A DNA stretch of 64,000 bases from Senimuribacter sp049852125 (GCF_049852125.1 NZ_CP187532.1:2356001-2420000), one strand, 5' to 3'; positions 24,361 to 33,648 are shown, counted from the stretch's first letter. Made by a program: numbers and translations. The notes: generated from the sequence alone by a model not told the origin.

Positions 24361-26976
24361 TTATAAAGAGAAGTCCTGACTGCCGTCATCGCTATAGACC
24401 AGAGCATAAGCCGCGTCCATAGGCATTTTCACTGCAATTTTCAACCCGCTGCGGACTATCTCGTTTTGCAGCGCTCTTAATATGGTCTGCACCGCCATAT
24501 TTCCGTCGACTACGATGCAATACAAGTTCAGAACAGAGCGTCCTGAGCCATCCAGGGAAGGGCCGACTTCCCAGCCGTCTACGATACCCAGTCCGGTCCA
24601 TCCTAAGGTTTCATTCAGCAGGTTTTCTGACGTTTCTCTCAGTCGCTCGTCTGCAGGAGGCAGAATCGGCATTTCCCCTTCCTTTAGCGCAACTGGCGCA
24701 ATCGGATACTGAACCACCAGCCAGAAAAAATCTTCTTCCGGCCACTCATCATAGCCGTCTTCATAATAGGCCTTTAGAAATCCTGTCAAATAATCCTGCC
24801 AACCATCAGCAGCATCCAGACGGCACTCTGTTACTTCTCCGGTATCGCCCAGAACTCCGATGTGCTCTGTAACGATATCATCGTCGATCCAAACCTCTGC
24901 ATAATGAATCTCATCTCCGTCCTGCTTATATAATTTAATCATACCCGGCAGACCGTTGCTTTGCTCATCGATAGGATCATAGGATTCGTCTAAATCTCTT
25001 TCTTCTCCGTCTGCTTCCACTACAGTCTGCAGAATACGTTGGCCTTCCTCATCCTCATAGGTCAACATTACGGTAATGCCGTCCCAGGACACAGTCGCGA
25101 GACGAAGCGCATAGGTAACGCCTTCCTTGAATCTGTGCATCTTTGCTTTCTGACGAACAAGTTCTCTGCACGATACTAACCACTCCGGATCCAGCTTAGA
25201 GACAGCAGCCTGATTCATACAAAAGACCATTTCAACCTCATATCCATCGGCATCCATCGTAAAGGAACAAAACGGCGCGTCCGCTTCCCAGTCTATTGGT
25301 TGAAAGATTTGTTGAAATTCATTCAAACCATCCTCGTTAAGGCAAATTCCCCTGATAGCCGCTCGTTTGGAAAGCTCATCAGGATTTAATCCATCCTGCA
25401 AATCCTGATCCGCCTCTGCGTCAATATAGTGAAATTCCATTTCCTCCAAGCTTCTCCCTGCCTCAATCTCCTGGCGTAAGGTCAGGAATTCGTAATCTCC
25501 AGGTTCAAGAGAGAGTCCCCTTTCTACTGCCGCTAACGCTCCTTCCTTATCTCCAAAATGGCAGCGCAGCTTTGCTGCCTGCAGCCAGATCCATGGATAA
25601 TCTGGTTCTTCTAAAACACCTCTTTCCGCATAATCCAACGCGTCTCGTAATCTGCCACAATAGACCAGCGCCACTGAATATCTGTAATACCAGGCGCCGC
25701 ACCCGCGGGCATATTTCTCCGAATACGGCATCCACTGCACTGTGGAATAATACCATCGATATTCATCCAAATTGTTATATGCATAGGAATACCACAAAGC
25801 GATCTGCAAATCCTCTCTGGCCTGCCGTTCTGTAAACCGCCCCTCTCGAACGCCTGTCTGAATAAACTCATCTAAATAGGCTGCCATCCTCCCAAAATAT
25901 CCATCAGCCTCATCAACGCAATCCTCGAGAAACTGAATTTCTGCCGGGCCTAATAAGCTTTTCTGTTCCGGCATCTGCCCTTTTTCCCAGTTCCTAAGCC
26001 GTACCAGCTCGCCGTTCTGATTTCTCTCAAAGGCAGTACCATAAGGAGAATTTAAAATCGGGAGAACCTCCATATCGTAATTGCAAATCGCATTGAGCGT
26101 ATAGATAGACGTGCAGTCCGGATCATCCATATAGGCGTCGCTTTCATCTCCTGCCATAAAACGCCAGCCGCTGTCCCAGTCTTTACAATTTTCTTCCGGT
26201 TCTTCTCTGTAACAATATCCTACCGGCATACCGTCCACTGTAATTCGGTCTGTAGCCAGACACCCTTCTACCCCTGGCCAGTCGGTTAGCAAACATTCCA
26301 TTTCCTCCGGTTTAATGGCATATACCTTTTCTCTGCTGATGCACACGTTCTTTCTATTCAAATCTACCGGCATAATACAGATTTCCTCCGGATCACATTC
26401 AAAAAGGCGCAGAAGCTCATCAGCGCTGTTAGCGCATTTATAGTCCACTTCCTCTCTATAAAGCGGTACCATATCATAAAAGTTAACCTCATCGCCATTC
26501 GGTAACCTGCAAACGCGTTTTTCATGTCCGCCCGGGTCTAAATTCAAAAGAATCATTCCGGCAAAACCCGTATTCTCAGCAAAAGGCAATTGCCCGGGAT
26601 TAGATACAGTATGCCCCCACCCCAGCCAGGAATCCTCTTCAATAGGTAATCTTGCCAATATCTTCAACCAGCGAATGGGCCAATACCACCGTTCATCTTC
26701 ACTGTCTATCTTCCAGTCAGACGGCAGCGATATAGCCAGTTCTGCCCGTTCCAACTGCATTCCAGCAAGTTCTCCAGGAATATTCATGCGATGCGCTCCC
26801 ATACCCAAAGTAACCAGGGTATAGTAATTCCTTTCGGGTACAGGCGGAATCACACAAATATCCACATGAATATCCGGCGATACCACCTCATGAAACACAC
26901 TTTCGAACATTCCGTAAGTATTTTCTATGTATGCCTGGACAAGGTCTAATTCTCTTTCAGTATAGAATTCCGTCAT
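24361..26976 (-). CDS. Large SUFU-domain protein with TPR-like repeats
   Basis: 871-residue acidic, soluble protein without signal peptide. The N-terminal ~180 residues match suppressor-of-fused (SUFU) domains of bacteria: HVDICVIPPVPERNYYTLVTLGMGAHRM is split around residues 32-58, then PSDWKI and WPIRWLKILARLP. A central helical stretch (about 440-520) reads like tetratricopeptide repeats (RDALDYAERGVLEEPDYPWI, then a second unit). The C-terminal ~330 residues are another SUFU-neighbour-type module containing WTGLGIVDGWEVGPSLDG. Bacterial SUFU proteins often act as immunity proteins or scaffolds for polymorphic toxins; no toxin gene is visible here. Single gene ending in a terminator. Function unassigned. 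Confidence 0.7.
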   Translation of the reverse strand: MTEFYTERELDLVQAYIENTYGMFESVFHEVVSPDIHVDICVIPPVPERNYYTLVTLGMGAHRMNIPGELAGMQLERAELAISLPSDWKIDSEDERWYWPIRWLKILARLPIEEDSWLGWGHTVSNPGQLPFAENTGFAGMILLNLDPGGHEKRVCRLPNGDEVNFYDMVPLYREEVDYKCANSADELLRLFECDPEEICIMPVDLNRKNVCISREKVYAIKPEEMECLLTDWPGVEGCLATDRITVDGMPVGYCYREEPEENCKDWDSGWRFMAGDESDAYMDDPDCTSIYTLNAICNYDMEVLPILNSPYGTAFERNQNGELVRLRNWEKGQMPEQKSLLGPAEIQFLEDCVDEADGYFGRMAAYLDEFIQTGVREGRFTERQAREDLQIALWYSYAYNNLDEYRWYYSTVQWMPYSEKYARGCGAWYYRYSVALVYCGRLRDALDYAERGVLEEPDYPWIWLQAAKLRCHFGDKEGALAAVERGLSLEPGDYEFLTLRQEIEAGRSLEEMEFHYIDAEADQDLQDGLNPDELSKRAAIRGICLNEDGLNEFQQIFQPIDWEADAPFCSFTMDADGYEVEMVFCMNQAAVSKLDPEWLVSCRELVRQKAKMHRFKEGVTYALRLATVSWDGITVMLTYEDEEGQRILQTVVEADGEERDLDESYDPIDEQSNGLPGMIKLYKQDGDEIHYAEVWIDDDIVTEHIGVLGDTGEVTECRLDAADGWQDYLTGFLKAYYEDGYDEWPEEDFFWLVVQYPIAPVALKEGEMPILPPADERLRETSENLLNETLGWTGLGIVDGWEVGPSLDGSGRSVLNLYCIVVDGNMAVQTILRALQNEIVRSGLKIAVKMPMDAAYALVYSDDGSQDFSL

Positions 26977-27099
26977 TGATTCTCTCCCATTTTAACAAAT
27001 TGTGATATCTTAACCTTCATTCTATCACAGATCAAATCACAAAACAGTAAAATACAAAAAATAAATCGAGTAATTATTTCCAACAGTCCACTCCTGCCA

Positions 27100-28419
27100 T
27101 CATCGCTTTTTCTTCCATTCTTTAATTTGGATAAGTCTTTCTTTTACCAACTTTTCGCGGCCCTGGGTCGTCGGCTGATAATAAGCTCTGTCTGTCAGAG
27201 AATCGGGCAGGCAGGTCATAGCAGTCAACTTTTCCTGTTCGTCATGGGCATACTGATATCCTTTACCATACCCCAGATCCTTCATCAGCGAGGTCGGCGC
27301 ATTACACAAGTGAAGCGGTACCGGCTCGGCCGGCATTCTTTTTATGTCCTTCTTGCAATCCTCACAGGCCCGATAGACGGCATTGGATTTGGCTGCCATA
27401 GACAAATAAACTACAGCATGTGTCAAGTGAACGTCACACTCCGGCATCCCCAGAAAGTGGCAAGCCTGATACGCCGCTACAGCTATCTGCAACGCCTGCG
27501 AATCCGCCATACCTACATCCTCACTGGCAAAACGCACTAATCTCCGTGCAATATACAGCGGATCTTCCCCTCCGTCCAACATACGGCAAAGCCAATACAC
27601 TGCCGCGTCAGGATCACTGTTGCGCATAGATTTATGGAGCGCTGAGATCAGGTTATAGTGTTCTTCACCGCTCTTATCATATAGAAGCGATCTCCTGTTC
27701 ATACACTGAGCCAATACTTCATCATCGATCAAAATGCTTCCGTCTTCCTGCGCCTTTCCATTCAAAACTGCCATCTCTAAGGTATTAAGCGCAGTTCTGG
27801 CGTCTCCATTTGCAAAGCGTGCCACGGCCTCCAGTTGTCCTTTATGAATATGCAGCTCCGTTTTTCCGAAACCCTTTGGACTTGCAATAGCATTATGAAG
27901 CATCTGCAGCAAGTCTTCCTCCCCCAGCGCTTTCATGACAAAAACTTTGCACCGGGACAAAAGCGCTGAGTTAATTTCAAATGACGGATTTTCCGTAGTA
28001 GCTCCAACTAAAATAACACTCCCCTTTTCCACAAAAGGTAAAAAGGCATCCTGCTGCGCCTTATTGAAACGATGAATCTCGTCGGCAAAAAGTACCGTTC
28101 TCAAACCCATTCGACGATTTTCCTCAGCCTCCTGCATAACAGTTTTAATTTCTTTAATACCACTAGTTACAGCGCTGAATTCCACAAAACGAGATTTGGT
28201 CTTCTTTGCGATAATTCTCGCCAGGGTCGTCTTCCCCACGCCCGGCGGACCCCAGAAGATCATAGAGGATACTTGATCCCGTTCAATAAGCATGCGTAAA
28301 ATTTTACCTTCCCCAATCAAGTGCTGCTGTCCAACAAATTCTTCCAGTCCATCGGGACGCAAACGGCTGGCAAGCGGCATATTTTCTTCCCGGTTATCGA
28401 ATATTGTCATCTGTTCCAC
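27100..28419 (-). CDS. rarA: Replication-associated recombination protein A (AAA+ ATPase)
   Basis: 439-residue ATPase of the RarA/MgsA/WRNIP1 family that acts at stalled replication forks. Walker A is WGPPGVGKTTLARI (about residues 57-70), Walker B is LFADEIHRFNKAQQD, sensor 1 is GATTENPSFEIN and the arginine finger region is LLSRCKVF. The C-terminal helical tetramerisation domain contains MSEVY-like PLHLCNAPTSLMKDLGYGKGYQYAHD and ends in a lysine-rich tail. Full length. ATG at 28419 after AGGAGG-like sequence; 12 bases downstream of the SDR gene stop, so probably co-transcribed with it. Confidence 0.93.
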   Translation of the reverse strand: MEQMTIFDNREENMPLASRLRPDGLEEFVGQQHLIGEGKILRMLIERDQVSSMIFWGPPGVGKTTLARIIAKKTKSRFVEFSAVTSGIKEIKTVMQEAEENRRMGLRTVLFADEIHRFNKAQQDAFLPFVEKGSVILVGATTENPSFEINSALLSRCKVFVMKALGEEDLLQMLHNAIASPKGFGKTELHIHKGQLEAVARFANGDARTALNTLEMAVLNGKAQEDGSILIDDEVLAQCMNRRSLLYDKSGEEHYNLISALHKSMRNSDPDAAVYWLCRMLDGGEDPLYIARRLVRFASEDVGMADSQALQIAVAAYQACHFLGMPECDVHLTHAVVYLSMAAKSNAVYRACEDCKKDIKRMPAEPVPLHLCNAPTSLMKDLGYGKGYQYAHDEQEKLTAMTCLPDSLTDRAYYQPTTQGREKLVKERLIQIKEWKKKR

Positions 28420-28431
28420 TGTTTACTCCTC

Positions 28432-29226
28432 CTATCCGTATATCTTCGCAAGAATTTGAAGCATAATACCGGTCGGCAGAATTCTATATAAGAAGTTTAA
28501 CATTTCATTCCCTACACCAACAATTTTATGCGGCGGCAGCTTGCGCCGCGATAAAAGAGCGCATACAACACGGGCAACATCCTCAGGACGCATCCCCTCC
28601 TGCTCGGAATGCTCCATCTTGGAAACAGAGGCCTCAATGCGCCCGCCATAGACATCGTCCCCCACCCATGTTTTTACTCTATTATCTGTAAATTCAGTCT
28701 TAACATCATTGAGCATAATAGTACAAGTCTCAACACTAAACGGCTTCAGTTCAATACCCATCGCGTCACTTATCACATTGACAGCCGCTTTACTGGCCGA
28801 ATAGAAACTCTGAAACGGCAAAGGAAAAATAGCAGCCAACGAAGAAATAAAGATGATTTTCCCATTTTGCTGATGTCGCATAATCTGCGCCGCCTGTCTA
28901 GCGCAAGCTATCGTCCCAAAAACATTGACCTCCATTTGCCTACGGTAATCTCTTTCCGATGTGAATTCAAATGCACCGGAGATTCCTATGCCCGCGTTCA
29001 GAACGCAGACATCCAATCTCCCACCCAAACGTTTAATTGCCTGATAAAATCCTTCTTCTATTGAATTTGCATCTGTTACATCACAGGGAATCCATTTTTC
29101 CACCGGAAGCTGTCCCTGACTCCTGCTAAGACCACAAACCTCATATCCCTGTTCCACCAGCTGTTGAAAAACAGCTAGGCCAATACCCTTTGAAGCGCCA
29201 ATTACAATTGCATATCTCTGATTCAT
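28432..29226 (-). CDS. Short-chain dehydrogenase/reductase
   Basis: 264-residue classical SDR. The dinucleotide-binding motif is GASKGIGLAVF (about 9-19), NNAG-equivalent is LNAGIGISG and the catalytic Ser and Tyr-x3-Lys are ISSLAAIF and FYSASKAAVN. A hydrophobic C-terminal segment (KIVGVGNEMLNFLYRILPTGIMLQIL) suggests loose membrane association, as in SDRs acting on lipid or fatty substrates. Substrate unknown. It heads a two-gene unit with rarA. The 52-bp repeat array lies directly upstream, between this gene and the PD-(D/E)XK-like gene. Confidence 0.85.
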   Translation of the reverse strand: MNQRYAIVIGASKGIGLAVFQQLVEQGYEVCGLSRSQGQLPVEKWIPCDVTDANSIEEGFYQAIKRLGGRLDVCVLNAGIGISGAFEFTSERDYRRQMEVNVFGTIACARQAAQIMRHQQNGKIIFISSLAAIFPLPFQSFYSASKAAVNVISDAMGIELKPFSVETCTIMLNDVKTEFTDNRVKTWVGDDVYGGRIEASVSKMEHSEQEGMRPEDVARVVCALLSRRKLPPHKIVGVGNEMLNFLYRILPTGIMLQILAKIYG

Positions 29227-29296
29227 ATAGCCCCCTATCAGTAAAATTCTTTTTCTTTATTGTAACACGTGTCAATGTACTGCACAATTGAACAGT

Positions 29297-29544
29297 TAAG
29301 GGAATTTGAGAAAATTGACGAATTCCCTTAAAATAGTGTTCTGTCGTTTTAGGGTTTTCGGCGAAATCAACTGATTCCCTTAAAATAGTTCTCTGCCGTT
29401 TTAAGGTTTTCGGCGAAATTAACTGATTCCCTTAAAATAGCTCTCTGCCGTTTTAAGGTTTTCGGCGAAATTAACTGATTCCCTTAAAATAGTTCTCTGC
29501 CGTTTTAGGGTTTTCGGCGAAATCAACCAATTCCCTTAAAACTA
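29297..29544. repeat. Four-copy 52-bp tandem repeat with inverted leader
   Basis: Four units of exactly 52 bp start at 29323, 29375, 29427 and 29479, and a fifth partial copy starts at 29531 (each begins TTCCCTTAAAATAG). Each unit contains an internal stem CCTTAAAA / TTTTAAGG, intact in copies 2 and 3 and missing one base in copies 1 and 4. The array opens with an 11-bp inverted repeat: TTAAGGGAATT at 29297-29307 facing AATTCCCTTAA at 29321-29331. It fills the 340-base gap before the SDR gene. No spacers, so not a CRISPR. Confidence 0.9.
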
Positions 29545-29566
29545 TCTCGGTCTCACTACGATTAAT

Positions 29567-30373
29567 TCACAAAAAATAATTTTCTATCATCTCGTCGATC
29601 AGCTTTGTATCTATATTTCCATCCAAATCTTCAAATGTAAAGAAAACATCTTTCCATGGCAAATAACCATTCCGAATATACATTTGCAATTTCCATGTAA
29701 AACTTGTGCAATATTGATCATTCCCCATCATACCGCAGTGTTCCAAAAGCTTAAATCGATTTTCACTGCAAACGGCAATTTTGAAATCCGGCGCGATGAT
29801 TTTTCCGGATAAGGCCAATTCTTCCTCATAATGATATGGGATATTTTTTGTAAAAAGCATGTTAGCTATTAGAACCTCTGATTTGGAGCGTACCATATCT
29901 CCCTTGATCGTTCGGTGTTTAAGTCCTTCAGGATTTCTGCCAGAGCGAACATACTGGCTTCTTTCCCATTTGTCGCTGTCTGTACAATTTATTGCGACGG
30001 AATTCAGCACATTCTCAGGCTTATAGGCTTTCGGTAAACGCTTAATCAAATCATCGCCGTAGGGAGAACTATATTTCTTCACATAATCCTTCATTAGCTT
30101 GATATCCTTATCTAAGATCAGAATAGATTTTTCAAGAAGATATCTTTTCTGTATGCCCTGTACTACAGGCATTTGACCTCGTCCCAAATAGGCTCTCTTT
30201 CCATCAAGGGACAATGTATAGTATCTGTTTCCGTTAATATCGCCTGCTTCCAGGTGTCCCTCAGGCAAGCCATCCAATTCTTCAAAATATTTTTGTCTCA
30301 TTTCCTGAAATCTCAATAGTTCTCTCTGTACATAATCTCTACTGTTTCTCAATTTTATCACCTCTCTTTCCAA
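29567..30373 (-). CDS. Predicted PD-(D/E)XK-like nuclease-fold protein
   Basis: 268 residues with a coiled-coil-like N-terminal third (about 1-35 and 75-100). From about residue 165 it carries a pattern typical of restriction-endonuclease-like folds: RSKSEVLIANML (catalytic Glu), IPYHYEEEL, then IAPDFKI (catalytic Asp), followed by EHCGMM and a helix-strand end VFFTFED. Similar orphan proteins are common in Clostridia. The substrate is unknown; DNA is inferred from the fold. The start at 30373 follows AGAGGTGA. It stands alone between the repeat array and gap. Confidence 0.6.
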   Translation of the reverse strand: MEREVIKLRNSRDYVQRELLRFQEMRQKYFEELDGLPEGHLEAGDINGNRYYTLSLDGKRAYLGRGQMPVVQGIQKRYLLEKSILILDKDIKLMKDYVKKYSSPYGDDLIKRLPKAYKPENVLNSVAINCTDSDKWERSQYVRSGRNPEGLKHRTIKGDMVRSKSEVLIANMLFTKNIPYHYEEELALSGKIIAPDFKIAVCSENRFKLLEHCGMMGNDQYCTSFTWKLQMYIRNGYLPWKDVFFTFEDLDGNIDTKLIDEMIENYFL

Positions 30374-30423
30374 TTCTTACATTTTTTGCTATAAAAGTCA
30401 AGTTATTCTTCTTTGTCACAAAC

Positions 30424-30464
30424 AAAAACGACAAATCTCCCAAAACCAGGAAGGCCTTTGCCGT
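30424..30464 (-). terminator. Terminator of gap
   Basis: On the minus strand ACGGCAAA pairs with TTTGTCGT (one G-T pair), with an inner CTTCC/GGGAG helix, followed by TTTTT. It lies about 30 bases after the gap stop. Confidence 0.65.
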
Positions 30465-30496
30465 TTTATATTTTCTCATATTAAATCTGAACCTCT

Positions 30497-31516
30497 CTAC
30501 ATTAACTGACCCATGTGCTTCAGCGTTCTGATCAGCTGACAAGTGTAACTCATCTCGTTATCGTACCACGCTACAACTCTGACCTCGTAAATCTTTGTCC
30601 CACAGCGTTGAGCTAATGTCTGTGTAGCATCAAACAATGAACCATAGCTCATACCGATAATGTCGCTGGACACCAGTTCTTCTTCTGAATACCCAAACGA
30701 TTGATTTGCCGCCGCTTTCATAGCAGCATTGATTCCCTCTACCGATACTGATTCTGTCTCATCCTTCAGGGTCGCGTCCAAAATCGTAATAGATCCGGAT
30801 GGAACGGGTACTCTCTGTGCCGATCCGATTAGCTTACCGTCTAATTCCGGTATAACAAGACCGATTGCCTTCGCTGCTCCGGTACTGTTAGGAACAATAT
30901 TAATGGCTCCCGCACGTGCACGGCGGAAATCCCCCTTCCTATGCGGCCCATCCAGAATCATCTGATCGCCGGTATAGGCGTGAATGGTGGTCATAAAGCC
31001 AGTTCTCAATTCGCGATATCCATTAAGCGCCTTTGCCATCGGAGCCAGACAATTAGTTGTACAGCTAGCGCCGGAAACGATTAAATCCTCTTTTCGCAAC
31101 GTCTCATGATTTACTCCATAAACGATCGTCGGCATATCGTTACCTCCTGGCGCAGAAATCAATACCTTTTTTGCGCCGGCAGCCAGATGTGCGTCCGCCT
31201 TATCTTTTTTCGTAAAAAAACCTGTACACTCTAACACAATATCAACATTTAACGCTTTCCACGGCAGCTTTGCCGGATCAGGCTCTGAAAAAATAGGGAT
31301 CTCACGTTCTCCCACGATCAAAGTATTTTCGCCGCAACACACCTTGTGATCGCGATAGGCGCCCTGCACACTGTCATATTTCAACAGATAGCTCAGCATT
31401 TCCGGATTAGTCAGATCGTTGATGGCTACAATCTCAAAATCCGAATCGTCAAATATTCTACGAAAAGCCAAACGGCCAATCCGTCCAAACCCATTGATAG
31501 CTATTTTTATGCTCAT
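30497..31516 (-). CDS. gap: Glyceraldehyde-3-phosphate dehydrogenase (NAD-type)
   Basis: Interconverts glyceraldehyde-3-phosphate and 1,3-bisphosphoglycerate in central glycolysis/gluconeogenesis. 339 residues. The Rossmann start is INGFGRIGRLAFRR, the catalytic cysteine sits in SGASCTTNCLAPMAK (about residue 155), and the C-terminal WYDNEMSYTCQLIRTLKHM block is standard. ATG at 31516 after GAGGAGGAG. Monocistronic here; pgk and tpi do not follow. A GCATAA-TT-TTATGC dyad lies inside its promoter, possibly an operator. Confidence 0.96.
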   Translation of the reverse strand: MSIKIAINGFGRIGRLAFRRIFDDSDFEIVAINDLTNPEMLSYLLKYDSVQGAYRDHKVCCGENTLIVGEREIPIFSEPDPAKLPWKALNVDIVLECTGFFTKKDKADAHLAAGAKKVLISAPGGNDMPTIVYGVNHETLRKEDLIVSGASCTTNCLAPMAKALNGYRELRTGFMTTIHAYTGDQMILDGPHRKGDFRRARAGAINIVPNSTGAAKAIGLVIPELDGKLIGSAQRVPVPSGSITILDATLKDETESVSVEGINAAMKAAANQSFGYSEEELVSSDIIGMSYGSLFDATQTLAQRCGTKIYEVRVVAWYDNEMSYTCQLIRTLKHMGQLM

Positions 31517-31598
31517 AATACTCCTCCTCTATATTGCAATCGTATATTTTGGAAAGGACACGTCCTCCAATTTGTCAGTTATGATGATCCCTTCTTTC

Positions 31599-31626
31599 AT
31601 ATTAGCATAATTTTATGCAAAGTCAA
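31599..31626 (-). promoter_or_regulatory. gap promoter with an internal dyad
   Basis: Minus strand TTGACT (31621-31626), a 16-base spacer and TAATAT (31599-31604). The spacer holds a 14-base dyad GCATAA-TT-TTATGC (31606-31619), placed where a repressor would occlude polymerase. Confidence 0.6.
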
Positions 31627-31662
31627 ACAAACTTACTTAAAATCATCTCCAATAAAACAAAA

Positions 31663-31695
31663 GTATATCGCATTAGTTCACCTAATCCGATATAC
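31663..31695 (-). terminator. Terminator of the small membrane-protein gene
   Basis: GTATATCGCATTAG (31663-31676) pairs with CTAATCCGATATAC (31682-31695), one mismatch, loop of five; the minus strand continues TTTTG TTTTA. Confidence 0.65.
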
Positions 31696-31704
31696 CCTTG
31701 TCTC

Positions 31705-31908
31705 TCATCGTTTTCTCGGTAATGCAAAGAGCATCACCACAATGGATATGGTCATTGCCGCCAGCAATATACAAAGCGCCGGCAGCAGGAAGGCGCTTTC
31801 TGCCGCCGCCTTACTCATGCCCAGAACTGTCAGGCAAATCAGACCTGCCAGACTGCTTCCAAGAAATACGGCCAACGCCCCTGACGCGATTTTCCCATTA
31901 CCCCGCAT
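31705..31908 (-). CDS. Small two-helix membrane protein
   Basis: About 67 residues with two hydrophobic helices (roughly 8-30 and 38-60), short basic ends and no recognised motif. The ATG at 31908 lies nine bases after GGGAG; an ATG three codons earlier directly abuts the GGGAG and is less likely. The good hairpin terminator just after the stop and the clean TM pattern support a real gene. Possibly a small regulatory or holin-like protein, but nothing in the sequence decides this. Downstream of the SGNH hydrolase gene by about 135 bases. Confidence 0.55.
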   Translation of the reverse strand: MRGNGKIASGALAVFLGSSLAGLICLTVLGMSKAAAESAFLLPALCILLAAMTISIVVMLFALPRKR

Positions 31909-32043
31909 TTTCTTCATCTCCCCAATCCCTTTTGTATTTCAAATTATATCAGCTCACGATATCGCTTGCCATAGGCCGTCCTTACGACGGCCTTACAAAA
32001 CTGTAAGCTTATTATATCTTCCCGGGGAAAAAAGATACCCGTT

Positions 32044-32685
32044 TTATATTTTATTTTCCAACCAGGCTGCAAATGCGCGTCCCAGCTTTTGATGATTCTC
32101 CACATCCAGATGTAATCCATCCACATCCCCCGGACGCGCGTACTGCGAGGCGTCAAAGTACAGGAAGCCGCAGCGCTGCGCCTCGTCTGCAAAAGCCTGA
32201 CGGAAACCCTTTGATACCTCAATAGACGACAGCGCAAACTCACAGCCAAAGGGTCCCTCGGTTAGTTCTCCTCCGATCTGAACCGGCGCAATGAGAGTAT
32301 ATTCACAGGACTTATCAGGATATTTGCTGAGAGTTACTTCTCTGGCCTTCTCTAAAACACGAGCAGCATTGCGCGCCACGATTTGTGCTGTCATACCTGG
32401 AAGCTTTAAGTCATTCGTTCCCAGCATAACGCAAATCATATCCAACGGCAGGTGGCTTCGTACGCACGCCTCGATATATGCAAGGCCATTTCTAAACGAC
32501 ATTCCAGGTTCATCAAAGCATGTCAGGCGGCCGTTTAATCCTTCCTCTAAAAGATCGGCCTTCCCGGCGATGAAACGCTGGCACACGCCAGTCCACCGTT
32601 CATCCGGTTCGTAACGAAGACCGTTGTCGACACGAAAACCATGGGTATTAGAATCCCCATAGATCAAGATTTTCTTCTTCCCCAT
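32044..32685 (-). CDS. SGNH/GDSL-family hydrolase
   Basis: About 213 residues, a soluble esterase or lipase fold. Block I is ILIYGDSNTHG with the nucleophile serine in GDSN, block III is MLGTNDLK, and block V is DGLHLD with the catalytic Asp and His. No signal peptide, so cytoplasmic, perhaps an arylesterase-like or acyl-thioesterase activity. The start ATG shares one base with the stop of the upstream lipoprotein gene (ATGATG arrangement at 32683-32688), with GGAG seven bases upstream, so translation is coupled. The longer frame (to 32778) would overlap the lipoprotein C-terminus and is unlikely. Confidence 0.85.
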   Translation of the reverse strand: MGKKKILIYGDSNTHGFRVDNGLRYEPDERWTGVCQRFIAGKADLLEEGLNGRLTCFDEPGMSFRNGLAYIEACVRSHLPLDMICVMLGTNDLKLPGMTAQIVARNAARVLEKAREVTLSKYPDKSCEYTLIAPVQIGGELTEGPFGCEFALSSIEVSKGFRQAFADEAQRCGFLYFDASQYARPGDVDGLHLDVENHQKLGRAFAAWLENKI

Positions 32686-33527
32686 CATATTTCTCCATCC
32701 AACGCTTTTTTCAGATATTTGATCAGACTGTCCTGACTTTCTATCATCCTGCTCACCAGAAAAAAGGCCACAGGACATTCATCTTTTCCATCTCTGGCCA
32801 TGACACAGGCAGGACACTGTATGATGCCGTAGCGGTCAGCTTTGCTGCTAAAACTCCACATGACATCGTAGGTTTCATCCTGACTGTAGTCAAGTACCGT
32901 ATCGATTTGCCCCGCATTGGTATCATCAATATATATATCCTCAAGCAGCGCCTCCATTTTTTCAGAAGGCAGCTGTACTCCCGTCAACTTCCGATCCTGA
33001 CAGGCATAAAATGACCACATATACCATTCTTCCTCATCCCCGTCAAACCAGCCGCCTGATTCTTCCAACATATCATATTGATTTTCCTTCGTATCTTCAG
33101 CAGCCTCTATGCCCTGATAACCGGCAAGCAGCGTAATTTGTCCCAAATTCTCAGCAGACTTGGTTCCATCATCCCAGGTGATATTCGCCGTCTTAATAAC
33201 TGTATCTCTTTTAACCCCCTTAGACAGATTTACTCGTATCGTTACAACGCCGTATTTTTCAAAGGTTCTGTCTTCCTCTGCTTCCAGTTCAAAGGATATA
33301 CCGGAAAGTTCAGGAAATTCAATGCGTTTAATCTCTTTCCATTCATCATAGATATAGGAAAAGCAAAATGTATTTTCTTCACAATAGCTGAGCTGCTTAA
33401 CCAGCACCGGTTGTTCCAAATCCGGTCCCGGCGTAATAGTGAGTATATCGCAGCCCGACAGAATCACTGCTACCGCAATCAATACAGCCAGCGCTGCCGT
33501 CCTATAGCTCATCTTTGCTCTTTTCAT
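32685..33527 (-). CDS. Putative lipoprotein of unknown function
   Basis: 280 residues. A lipoprotein signal peptide is clear: basic start, hydrophobic ALAVLIAVAVIL and lipobox LSGC with the lipidated Cys26, so it is anchored outside the membrane. The mature part is strongly acidic, without a recognised enzymatic motif; residues ~30-130 look beta-rich, and later there are many Trp and Asp residues (GGWFDGDEEEWYMWSFYACQ). It overlaps by one base the SGNH hydrolase gene, forming a two-gene operon that could act together at the cell surface and in the cytoplasm. Function not known. Confidence 0.75.
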   Translation of the reverse strand: MKRAKMSYRTAALAVLIAVAVILSGCDILTITPGPDLEQPVLVKQLSYCEENTFCFSYIYDEWKEIKRIEFPELSGISFELEAEEDRTFEKYGVVTIRVNLSKGVKRDTVIKTANITWDDGTKSAENLGQITLLAGYQGIEAAEDTKENQYDMLEESGGWFDGDEEEWYMWSFYACQDRKLTGVQLPSEKMEALLEDIYIDDTNAGQIDTVLDYSQDETYDVMWSFSSKADRYGIIQCPACVMARDGKDECPVAFFLVSRMIESQDSLIKYLKKALDGEI

Positions 33528-33648
33528 AACTGTACATCCCCCTATAAAATAATAGCTGTTTTCTCAACGATTTCTTCCAAAGATATCTTCGGCCAATTAT
33601 AGTATACAGGAGGCGTTCTTCCTTTTCAAATTAAGAAATTCTTACAGT

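Noticed and set aside
29323..29544. CRISPR array
   Set aside because: The 52-bp units are directly adjacent with no unique spacers, and no cas gene is in the window.
30339..30542. 67-residue reading frame overlapping the end of gap
   Set aside because: It overlaps the gap 3' end and its terminator and has no family features.
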